A program made the position numbers and the translations under genes. Positions 6,025 through 12,389 of a stretch of 13,313 nt of DNA are shown here, piece by piece. Position 1 is the stretch's first letter. Each line of letters opens with the position of its first letter. A model generated the notes under the pieces. It saw nothing but the letters and a program-made list of their open reading frames with translations. It ran no database searches and was not told the DNA's origin. The stretch is taken from contig JACQYJ010000053.1 of NCBI GenBank assembly GCA_016208525.1, positions 1 through 13,313 of the forward strand, given 5' to 3'. The stretch is from Deltaproteobacteria bacterium. GTDB taxonomy: Bacteria; Desulfobacterota; JAENJC01.

Positions 6025-6896
6025 ATATTTAATCTTTCGCCCTTTCCTGATGCGGCTTAAGATAAGCGACAGCCGCTTATCTATCGTCTTGTCGTCTATA
6101 GCTGCTTTTTTCAACTGTTTGACCGCTATGCTGATAGTCGAAGGATCCCGCCCAAGATACCGTGCCGCCTCGGTCATGGATATCCCGCCCGCTTCCATAG
6201 CTGCATAGACAACAACTGCCCGGAGTCTTGCTCCTTCCCTGCACCTCGACCTGTCCTTTATCTCTTCAGGTGGCACCTTATATAACCGGCTGACTTCCTG
6301 AACCACTTCGTCCATAGCCAGTTCAACCGGCAGCGACCTTTCCTTTGTTTTCTTCGTCCGATTCTCTATCTCTTCCACGAACTCATCATCTCCAAGATAT
6401 ATCTGCTCTTTCACATTGTAGAACTCATCCACGTGGCCGATATTCAACCCGTCATTCATAAAGTTCTTATATGCCGCTACAGCGGCTTTCTTATTTGCTG
6501 CCATGATAGATAGTGGAAACTCCGCATCTACAAGCTCTGTGTTTCTTGCGTCCAAATAGGCCTTGTGGCTGCTCCATATAGACTTGTCAGGCATGCCTAC
6601 AATGTTTCCTCTTACAGGATTAAGATGCAGATACCTTATAAGCTCCAGTAGATAGGCGTCCTTGTCGCACAGTATGGCTTTATACCTTCCCTGGAAGAGA
6701 TGTCCTGTCTTTCCATATTTCCTATTGTGGTACATGGCATAGCTCTGCATAATCCCCTGCATGATTTTGGAGAGAGGGATTTCTCTTTGCTGGATAAGCA
6801 GATGAACATGATTCGGCATATTTGCTGCTTCTGATTCCCACGGGAAATTACATGATAGAGGGCTCCCTCGTATGTTATCCTCTGTCGCCTTGCCAT
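6007..6896 (-). pseudogene. IS200-like / REP-associated tyrosine (HUH) transposase with DnaA-like HTH, broken by a deletion
   Basis: The N-terminal frame from ATG 6896 reads MARRQRITYEGALYHVISRGNQKQQI, the classic start of this family. Homology resumes in another frame at MPNHVHLLI (6819) with the HxH metal-binding motif, then GHLFQGRYKAIL and DAYLLELIRYLHLNPVR, whose Tyr (residue 63 of the second frame) is the likely nucleophile. The roughly 30 residues that normally join these two parts are missing, so it is a small deletion plus frame break, not programmed frameshifting. The C-terminal region (residues about 165-240 of the second frame) has a DnaA-C-like helix-turn-helix, with SRCREGARLRA and YLGRDPSTISIAVKQ, found in a subgroup of these transposases. 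It ends inside the left REP-like repeat. It is probably inactive here, unless the assembly is wrong. Confidence 0.85.
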
Positions 6897-6930
6897 AATG
6901 TTATTCGTATCACAACGTTACAATATAGTC

Positions 6931-7004
6931 AATACCAAATTATCAAAGTCTGACCCCAATATGGCTTAATACCAAATTATCAAAGTCTGACCCCAATATG
7001 GCTT
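6931..7004. repeat. Perfect 37-bp tandem duplication containing the REP-like end
   Basis: 6931-6967 and 6968-7004 are identical over 37 bp. Each copy contains the inward-facing end repeat (6936-6957 and 6973-6994, CAAATTATCAAAGTCTGACC and following bases). It lies 27 bp beyond the start end of the transposase gene and 9 bp past the stop codon of the antiporter gene. The perfect identity points to a recent duplication or to element activity. Confidence 0.95.
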
Positions 7005-7013
7005 AGCTGTATA

Positions 7014-8336
7014 TTAAATCAGGTAATACCTTATCCAGATATAAAAAGTGCAGATGACCACCGATTCAATCATCAGCGGCATACCGTATTTAGTGAACTG
7101 CATGAACGTTATCTTCTTTCCCGCTTTCTCGGACATCCCAGCAACTACCACATTGGCGGATGCCCCTATGAGCGTTCCGTTCCCTCCAAGACATGCGCCA
7201 AGGGCCAATGACCACCAGACAGGCATAAGTTCCGGCTTGTGCAGGAGGGCCATTGGTTCGGTGATATTCGGCCATAGGCTCTTTGCCATATCAATGATTA
7301 GCGGGTTCATGGTGGCGACATACGGGATGTTGTCTATGATGGCGGACGCAAAGGCGGAGAACCAGAGGACAAGTATGGATGTGGCAAACATATTCCCCTG
7401 GGTAAGGTTCAACGCCTGTTCCGCAAGGATCTTTATGAGCCCGACCTTTACCACACCGCCGACCATGATAAAGAGGCCCATGAAGAAGAAGAGGGTGGTC
7501 CACTCTATTTTTTCCAGGATATGATGAGGCTCCTTTCCTGCCGCCAGCAAGAGGAGGCCTGCGCCTGAAAGGGCGATGGTTGCCGGCTCAAAGCCAAGGT
7601 GGCTGTGGAGCAGGAAGCCAAGGGCTGTAAGAGCTAAAACAAAAAGAGACTTCCTGGTCAGGGCAGGATCTGTGATAGCCTCGGACTCCTTCATCTCCAT
7701 GATCCTTGCCTGTAATTCAGGCTTCACTGTTAAAGAGTTTTTGAACATCCATTTTACGGTGAATATGTAGGCAACCATGATGATAATGACAATAGGGGTC
7801 AGGTTGTAAATGAAGTCCAGGAACTCAAGCTTCGCCTTGCTCGCTATCATTATGTTCGGAGGGTCGCCGATGAGGGTGGCTGTCCCGCCTATGTTTGAAG
7901 CGATAGCTTCAGTGATAAGAAACGGTACAGGCTCTATCTCCAGGGCATCGCAGATGAGGAGGGTCACCGGGGCTATGAGGAGGACTGTAGTCACGTTGTC
8001 AAGAAAGGCGGATAGTACGGCTGTTACCACTGAAAGGGTTACCATGATCCTTACCGGCTCACCTTTTGCAAACTTGGCAGACTTTATGGCTATCCACTCG
8101 AATACGCCTGTTTCCTTCATGATGTTTATTATGATCATCATACCTATAAGGAGGAATATGACGTTGTAATCAATCCCGAACTCTTCGCTGAAAAAGGCCT
8201 CTCTCTGTTCCATGATCTTGAAGAGGAGCATGGCCGAAGCGCCGACTATGGCGATGATGGTCTTATGAATCCTCTCAGATACAATGGCTATATAACTGAG
8301 AATGAATATTGCAGTTCCCAGGTAAAGCTCGTTCAT
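7014..8336 (-). CDS. NhaD/ArsB-type (ion transporter superfamily) Na+/H+ antiporter
   Basis: This 440-residue integral membrane protein has about 11-12 hydrophobic segments and the internal repeat of the ion transporter (IT) superfamily. The first half has DNVTTVLL (113-120) and GGTATLIGDPPN (150-161). The second has DNIPYVATMNP (335-345) and GGNGTLIGASAN (384-395). This paired pattern is typical of the NhaD, ArsB and P-protein group, which exchanges sodium for protons or exports anions. Without arsR or arsC neighbours, Na+/H+ exchange is the better guess, but the substrate is not proven. Its ATG overlaps the TGA of the CBS gene (ATGA), so the two are translationally coupled. The stop codon is followed within 9 bp by the 37-bp duplication. 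Confidence 0.85.
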   Translation of the reverse strand: MNELYLGTAIFILSYIAIVSERIHKTIIAIVGASAMLLFKIMEQREAFFSEEFGIDYNVIFLLIGMMIIINIMKETGVFEWIAIKSAKFAKGEPVRIMVTLSVVTAVLSAFLDNVTTVLLIAPVTLLICDALEIEPVPFLITEAIASNIGGTATLIGDPPNIMIASKAKLEFLDFIYNLTPIVIIIMVAYIFTVKWMFKNSLTVKPELQARIMEMKESEAITDPALTRKSLFVLALTALGFLLHSHLGFEPATIALSGAGLLLLAAGKEPHHILEKIEWTTLFFFMGLFIMVGGVVKVGLIKILAEQALNLTQGNMFATSILVLWFSAFASAIIDNIPYVATMNPLIIDMAKSLWPNITEPMALLHKPELMPVWWSLALGACLGGNGTLIGASANVVVAGMSEKAGKKITFMQFTKYGMPLMIESVVICTFYIWIRYYLI

Positions 8337-8812
8337 TTGCAGACCTCCTTCTCCAACATGGTCTCCACGATCTTGAAGAACAGCTCTTTCCTGTATACTA
8401 TCCCGATGACCTTGTCCCTTTCTACTACAGGCAGTCTCCTTACCCTGCTTTTCAGCATCAGTTCGCTTATTTCAAAGATGTTTGCATCGGGGTCAACAGT
8501 TATTACCTTCCTTTCCATGAAATCAGATACAAGCCTGTTTTCTATTTTGTGACACATCCGCACAAAGAGCCCCTCCCATGCAAACTCCGACAGATGGGCC
8601 ATCTCCATATAAAAGGGTATTATAGCCTTCAGGATGTGGGACATGGTTATTATCCCAACGAGCTGACCCTTTTCATCCACCACCATGAGTGCATTGACCC
8701 CTTTTTTATCCTCTCCGCGCTTGGCGCACCTGAGAAGGGAGACGGCCTCTTTGATTGTAGAAGACGGGAGGATGGTGTCAAACTCCTTAGTCATTATGTC
8801 GGTTGCTTTCAT
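8333..8812 (-). CDS. Two-CBS-domain protein coupled to the antiporter
   Basis: The 159 residues form one Bateman module: CBS1 at about 1-62 (MKATDIMTKEF...LVGIITMSHILKA) and CBS2 at about 94-155 (VSDFMERKVITVDPDANIFE...VIGIVYRKELF), joined by a helical linker. No catalytic or membrane domain is present. Such modules usually bind adenosine nucleotides or sense ionic strength and regulate a partner. The ATGA overlap with the antiporter makes that transporter the likely partner; this is inferred from coupling alone. The start ATG (8812) has AAGGAG 5 nt upstream. It lies 51 bp after the decarboxylase gene and may share its transcript. Confidence 0.9.
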   Translation of the reverse strand: MKATDIMTKEFDTILPSSTIKEAVSLLRCAKRGEDKKGVNALMVVDEKGQLVGIITMSHILKAIIPFYMEMAHLSEFAWEGLFVRMCHKIENRLVSDFMERKVITVDPDANIFEISELMLKSRVRRLPVVERDKVIGIVYRKELFFKIVETMLEKEVCK

Positions 8813-8822
8813 ACACGCTCCT

Positions 8823-8874
8823 TGTTCAAAAATAAGGATGAAGGATGAAGGTGATATATGATCTTATTTTAACA
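8823..8874. repeat. Heptad repeats within a weak stem between decarboxylase and CBS gene
   Basis: AAGGATG (8834-8840), AAGGATG (8841-8847) and AAGGTGA (8848-8854) form three heptads on the plus strand. They are flanked by TGTTCAAAAATAAG (8823-8836) and CTTATTTTAACA (8863-8874), which pair imperfectly; the second includes the decarboxylase stop codon. On the minus strand the structure could act as a weak terminator or processing site, but there is no clear U-run. Confidence 0.45.
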
Positions 8875-10333
8875 CGCTTATCATCGAATTGTCGTCAACA
8901 GGCAGTCCGTCGATGGTGGCTCCAAAACCGGATATCTCGATAAGGTAGTCCCTTATCTCAGGGGTTATAGTCTCTCCAGGGATCAGGATCGGTATCCCGG
9001 GCGGATATACCGTTACTATCTCAGAGCTTATCTCTCCGGCAGATTCTTCAATCTTTATATTCCTGTACTTCCTGAAGAACGCCTCCCTTGGCGTCAAAGA
9101 TATCCTGCTCTTGAATATAGGGAGCTTGAACCTGGCAAGGGGTCCGCTTTCTTTCCCCTGGTTTTCAGAGGCTATGGTGCGGAGCGCCTTAACCAGCCGG
9201 TCTAAGTGCTCCTGCCTGTCGCCTATACTGACAATCACCAGGATATGAAAGGGGTCCGCCATCTCAACCTGGATGTCGAAGCGGTGGTTTAGCATCTGGG
9301 ACACCTGGTATCCGGACAGGCCTAATTCTTTTACTGTGATGGTGAGCTTTGTCTCGTCCAGCCCCCCCATTTCGCTCTCTTCAAGAATCTCTATCCCGAA
9401 GCAGGAGAGGCCTTTTATCCTGTTTATCCTCTTCCTTGCCTTCCTGGCCAGTTCCAGAGCCCGGCTCAGGAGCTTGTTACCCTCCGTTGCCATCTGCATC
9501 CTGGCGAGGTCAAGGGATGCCATGAGTATATAGGAAGGGCTTGTGCTCTGGACCATCTTGAGTATATTCCGCAGGGTATTTATGTTTACCCTTTCCTTTC
9601 TCGCATGAAGCATTGATGACTGGGTCATCCCGCCTATGATCTTATGGGTGCTCTGGACACACAAGTCTGCCCCGGCCTCCAATGCAGAGGTAGGAAGTTC
9701 GGGATGAAACTTGAGGTGCGGGCCGTGGGCCTCGTCAATTAAGGTGATGATCCCCCTCTTGTGGGCGTATGGGATGATCCTTTCCAGGTCTGCCGTTATT
9801 CCATAATAGTTGGGAGAGGTCAGGTATATAGCTTTTGCGTCAGGGTTTTCGTCAATGACTTCCTTCACATCATCGAAGGTTACATTCATTGTGAGCTTCA
9901 GTGTTTTATCTACTTTTGGATTTATGAAGACAGGGGTGGCCCCGGTGAAGATCAGACCGGTCAATACAGATTTGTGAGCATTTCGGGCCACAATTATCTT
10001 GTCGCCAGGGTCGCAGACCGATATAACCATTGAGTGGTTTCCTGCTGTTGTCCCGTTGATCAGGAAGAATGATGCATCTGCGCCGTAAGCCATGGCGGCA
10101 AGCTCCTGGGCTTCCTTGATTACACCTATAGGTTTTTGTAAGGAGTCGACCTCATCAAGGGTTGTAAGGTCTATGGAGAATATCTTCGGTCCTACGAATT
10201 TGACGAAGCGGGTTGCAATCCCTTTTCCGCTCTTATGCCCGGGTGTGTGAAAAGAGACTTTACGACTCTGGGCAAGGCTTACAAGGGCATCAAAGAGCGG
10301 GGTCTTGTACTGTCTTTCGTCTACTTCAATCAT
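8864..10333 (-). CDS. speA: Orn/Lys/Arg decarboxylase, probably arginine decarboxylase (SpeA type)
   Basis: A PLP fold-type I decarboxylase of 489 residues, the length of Bacillus SpeA and shorter than the inducible enterobacterial CadA/AdiA enzymes because it lacks their N-terminal wing domain. Visible motifs are HTPGHK (29-34), NAHKS with the ring-stacking His 120, LIDEAHG with Asp 200 and His 203, and STHK with the PLP lysine at 231. Lysine, ornithine and arginine decarboxylases of this shape cannot be separated by eye. Arginine is favoured because speD and a SpeE of the agmatine-using Thermus type lie just upstream. The ATG at 10333 has no strong Shine-Dalgarno sequence. A palindromic element begins only 11 bp upstream (10344) and may have changed its leader. 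Confidence 0.85.
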   Translation of the reverse strand: MIEVDERQYKTPLFDALVSLAQSRKVSFHTPGHKSGKGIATRFVKFVGPKIFSIDLTTLDEVDSLQKPIGVIKEAQELAAMAYGADASFFLINGTTAGNHSMVISVCDPGDKIIVARNAHKSVLTGLIFTGATPVFINPKVDKTLKLTMNVTFDDVKEVIDENPDAKAIYLTSPNYYGITADLERIIPYAHKRGIITLIDEAHGPHLKFHPELPTSALEAGADLCVQSTHKIIGGMTQSSMLHARKERVNINTLRNILKMVQSTSPSYILMASLDLARMQMATEGNKLLSRALELARKARKRINRIKGLSCFGIEILEESEMGGLDETKLTITVKELGLSGYQVSQMLNHRFDIQVEMADPFHILVIVSIGDRQEHLDRLVKALRTIASENQGKESGPLARFKLPIFKSRISLTPREAFFRKYRNIKIEESAGEISSEIVTVYPPGIPILIPGETITPEIRDYLIEISGFGATIDGLPVDDNSMISVLK

Positions 10334-10343
10334 ATCAAATAAG

Positions 10344-10469
10344 GTAACTACTCAGGCGTTTGGGCTGAAGGCTATAAATTATCTCGCAAGAAGTTTGAAG
10401 TTTTGCATGATCACTCGTGATTTACCCCTAAAAGCCTTCAGCCTTCAGTCTATCTACCTGAGTCGTTAC
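10344..10469. repeat. Nested inverted repeat element upstream of the decarboxylase
   Basis: The outer arms are GTAACTACTCAGG (10344-10356) and CCTGAGTCGTTAC (10457-10469), complementary at 12 of 13 positions. The inner arms GGCTGAAGGCT (10363-10373) and AGCCTTCAGCC (10433-10443) are perfectly complementary. A small dyad ATCAC-TC-GTGAT lies at 10410-10421. The inner arms are built from the heptad CCTTCAG / CTGAAGG. There is no coding capacity, so it is a MITE-like or REP-like palindrome of about 126 bp. Confidence 0.7.
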
Positions 10470-10488
10470 GATTTCCTGAATTAAGCAG

Positions 10489-10621
10489 GATTCATTCGTA
10501 AAAAGTCTTTTCTGTGGTTCGACAAGCTCACCACGAACGGAATAAAGTCAATGATTTCAACCAGACCACCGTTCGCCCTGAGCTTGTCGAAGGGTGATTT
10601 GGGACTTTTTACGAGTGCATC
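10489..10621. mobile_element. MITE-like element with ~19-bp terminal inverted repeats
   Basis: TCGTAAAAAGTC (10496-10507) and GACTTTTTACGA (10603-10614) are perfect inverted repeats. Pairing extends outward to 10489 and 10621 with one wobble and one mismatch. Inside, GTTCGACAAGCTCA (10519-10532) and TGAGCTTGTCGAA (10579-10591), each next to GAACGG/CCGTTC, form a second inverted pair of a repeat type common in many bacterial genomes. No transposase is encoded. The right end overlaps the speE stop codon (10620-10622), so the element supplies two of its three bases. Confidence 0.7.
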
Positions 10622-11543
10622 AAGCAGTATAGGCAAAGAGAGGCTCTGTGTCCCTGATGACCCTCTTCTGTTTTCTATTGGCCTCTCTGAGGTACTTTGG
10701 AATTCGGAATGCCCCCTGATGTGTGATCCCGTCATAAAAAGCGAGTTTCCCTTTGATCCTCTTGCCTATCCTTTTATCAACCTCCTCGGTTGGAAGGCTT
10801 AGCGGGTCGACATTTTTTGATGCCAGGGTAAACCCCCACGGGCGGCCAAAGGATGGGATGTTCGCATAATAAGGGGCGACTACCTGAAATACCGTAGAGA
10901 GGGTGTTATTGACGGCAGTATAGTTTAACAAGGAATTTGGAGATATGGTCCCTGTCTGCTGGGTTATTATCCCGGAGCCGGTAAGTCTCTCTGTTACGAT
11001 ATTATAGAACTCCTGGGTATAGAGCAGATAGGCCGGCCCTTCTTCAACAGGTTCGGATATATCAATTATAATCACATCAAACTTCTCATCAGCATCTTCA
11101 AGGTACTTTCTTGCATCCATAAACAGGAGTTCGGCCCTTGGATCGTCAAAGGCCCCCTGATGATATTCAGGAAGCAGCTCGCGGCATTTGTCGACGACCT
11201 CCTTGTCTATATCTACCATTACCGCCCTCTTGACGGTCTTATGTCTCAAAACCTCTCTGAGGGTCGCCCCTTCCCCACCACCTACGATAAATACGCTCTC
11301 GGGCTTAGGGTGTGTGAGCATGGCCGGATGGACCAGGGCCTCATGGTAAATAAACTCATCAACCTCGCTGGACTGCATCTTGCCGTCCAGGATAAGGCAC
11401 TTGCCATAGCTCCAGGTCTCGAGTATCTCCATTGACTGGAATTCGGATTCACCTGAGTACAGGATATTCTTTATCCCGTGGATATGTCCCTCTTCAGGGC
11501 TGAGGTTATCAAAGAACCAATTGGAGTTGCGATGTGCTTTCAT
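10620..11543 (-). CDS. speE: Polyamine aminopropyltransferase (spermidine synthase family, Thermus SpeE type)
   Basis: The enzyme transfers the aminopropyl group of decarboxylated AdoMet to an amine. Its 307 residues include YGKCLILDGKMQSSEVDEF (46-64), YHEALVHPAMLTHP (66-79), the AdoMet-binding GGGEGATLRE (88-97), VDIDKEVV (110-117), FDDPR (132-136) and DISEP (161-165) with catalytic Asp 161. From memory the central part is very like Thermus SpeE, which uses agmatine and triamines, and like plant thermospermine synthase (PVEEGPAYLLYT). Residue 164 is Glu where most family members have Asp (DxxDP). The ATG at 11543 overlaps the end of speD by 35 bp. The stop codon lies in the terminal repeat of a MITE-like element, but the C-terminus has normal length. 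Confidence 0.9.
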   Translation of the reverse strand: MKAHRNSNWFFDNLSPEEGHIHGIKNILYSGESEFQSMEILETWSYGKCLILDGKMQSSEVDEFIYHEALVHPAMLTHPKPESVFIVGGGEGATLREVLRHKTVKRAVMVDIDKEVVDKCRELLPEYHQGAFDDPRAELLFMDARKYLEDADEKFDVIIIDISEPVEEGPAYLLYTQEFYNIVTERLTGSGIITQQTGTISPNSLLNYTAVNNTLSTVFQVVAPYYANIPSFGRPWGFTLASKNVDPLSLPTEEVDKRIGKRIKGKLAFYDGITHQGAFRIPKYLREANRKQKRVIRDTEPLFAYTA

Positions 11544-11961
11544 ATCTGCGCGGAGCCTCTATTTTTTTGGTTTTTTCCTCGGTTACCTTATGCGGAAGCT
11601 TTCCGTTCTTGGTCGGGAGGATCCCCCTCTTCATCTCAACCATAGAGGGGCTCTTGCATTTAAATCTTTCAATCAGGAAGTTGGCAGCCACTTCGGGCTT
11701 AATCAGGTCTCCGCATGTGAATACATCCACTGCAGCATAACCATACTCCGGCCATGTATGGATAGAAAGGTGTGATTCGGCAATAACCACCATGCCGCTG
11801 ATGCCGAATGGACTGAATTCGTGAAAGGCGATCTCTACTATAGTTGCCTTTGCCTCCTGCGCCGCAGAAACCATAGCATTTCTCACCGTAGCAAGGTCGG
11901 CAAGAATTTTCTTGTCGCAGTCCCTCATTTCCAGCAGTAAGTGTTTACCAAGTGCGTTCAC
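11509..11961 (-). CDS. speD: S-adenosylmethionine decarboxylase proenzyme (class 1B)
   Basis: SpeD decarboxylates AdoMet to give the aminopropyl donor for SpeE. The proenzyme cleaves itself within SHLSIH to form a pyruvoyl group. The sequence AESHLSIHTWPEYGYAAVDV (61-80) followed by FTCGD is diagnostic: processing falls between Glu62 and Ser63, with His68 and Cys83 as catalytic residues, the same numbering as the Thermotoga enzyme. The 150 residues are slightly longer than the usual 120-130, with a charged C-terminal tail. The start is GTG at 11961 with GGAGG 7 nt upstream; an out-of-frame ATG between them is ignored. It heads the speD-speE-decarboxylase set and has its own promoter and structured leader. 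Confidence 0.95.
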   Translation of the reverse strand: MNALGKHLLLEMRDCDKKILADLATVRNAMVSAAQEAKATIVEIAFHEFSPFGISGMVVIAESHLSIHTWPEYGYAAVDVFTCGDLIKPEVAANFLIERFKCKSPSMVEMKRGILPTKNGKLPHKVTEEKTKKIEAPRRYESTSQLQLVL

Positions 11962-12082
11962 CCATCTACCTCCTTTTATCAGTTTATTTTACCCTGGTGT
12001 CCGTGCTAAGCGATGTTCTCCGACTCTCTCAAGCCTCCCGGTCTTCTGGAGCAACCCTTTTGCAACTCTGTCTTGTTTTGTT
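11962..12082 (-). promoter_or_regulatory. Structured 5' leader of speD, family not recognised
   Basis: From the predicted start near 12082 the leader is about 120 nt. It can fold as GUU-g-CUCC (12048-12055) with GGAGAAC (12015-12021), 7 bp with one bulged G. Inside this is a hairpin GGCUU (12031-12035) with GAGUC (12022-12026), closed by a GAGA loop of GNRA type. GCUUAGC and GGACACC follow before an A-rich stretch and the Shine-Dalgarno sequence. It does not match any riboswitch class I know. An open frame also crosses it and ends at TAA just before the A-rich stretch, so a leader peptide is an alternative. Confidence 0.4.
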
Positions 12083-12088
12083 TGCAGA

Positions 12089-12116
12089 ATTATACAGTAG
12101 ATTCCAGGGAATGCAA
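12089..12116 (-). promoter_or_regulatory. Promoter for speD operon
   Basis: On the minus strand a perfect -10, TATAAT (12089-12094), lies 16 bp from TTGCAT (12111-12116), a half match to the -35. Transcription would start near 12082. It is the best sigma70-like promoter seen in the window and lies where a polyamine operon promoter is expected. Confidence 0.55.
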
Positions 12117-12389
12117 GAAAAAAAATGAGGCAAAAACAAACTTTTTCGGAACGATGTAAACCCTTTGCAGGTAATGATTTGCAGCCGTTTTAAACGGCAA
12201 ATAAAACTATAGGTTAAAATGAACAAAGCCTCATCCCTCAAGGCTTTATACGATTGGTATTGCGGGAAAGCCTGAGCCTGAGAGGGTATGAAAGGTGTCA
12301 TTGCAGGTGGCATTTGCTGCAAATTATTGCACAGATGACATCCGGGAAATTCCTTGTCCTGTGAGCCCCTATCTGGTATCATCTGCCCC
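12117..12389. other. Divergent intergenic region between speD and apbE
   Basis: No convincing gene is seen. Two related motifs of the form TTGCAGGT-n-ATTTGC-n-GC lie at 12165-12185 and 12301-12320. GCCGTTT-T-AAACGGC (12184-12198) is a perfect dyad. AAAGCC (12225-12230), GGCTTT (12242-12247) and AAAGCCT (12267-12273) can form two mutually exclusive hairpins in an apbE leader. No clear apbE promoter or Shine-Dalgarno sequence is seen. Confidence 0.45.

Noticed and set aside
6007..6896. Programmed frameshifting between two transposase frames
   Set aside because: About 30 conserved residues are missing at the junction; a ribosomal frameshift would not remove them, and no slippery sequence is seen.
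8309..8848. Long plus-strand open frame opposite the CBS gene
   Set aside because: The minus-strand CBS protein is clearly real with conserved domains; the opposite frame has no recognisable domain and no ribosome binding site.
10481..10735. Open frames through the speE-decarboxylase gap
   Set aside because: They read through MITE terminal repeats and the antisense of speE, with no start signal or family likeness.
12195..12250. GEMM (cyclic di-GMP) riboswitch-like string, GGCAAA ... CAAAGCC, before apbE
   Set aside because: The spacing and the second stem with its receptor are absent, and AAAGCC here pairs locally with GGCTTT; the resemblance is too thin.
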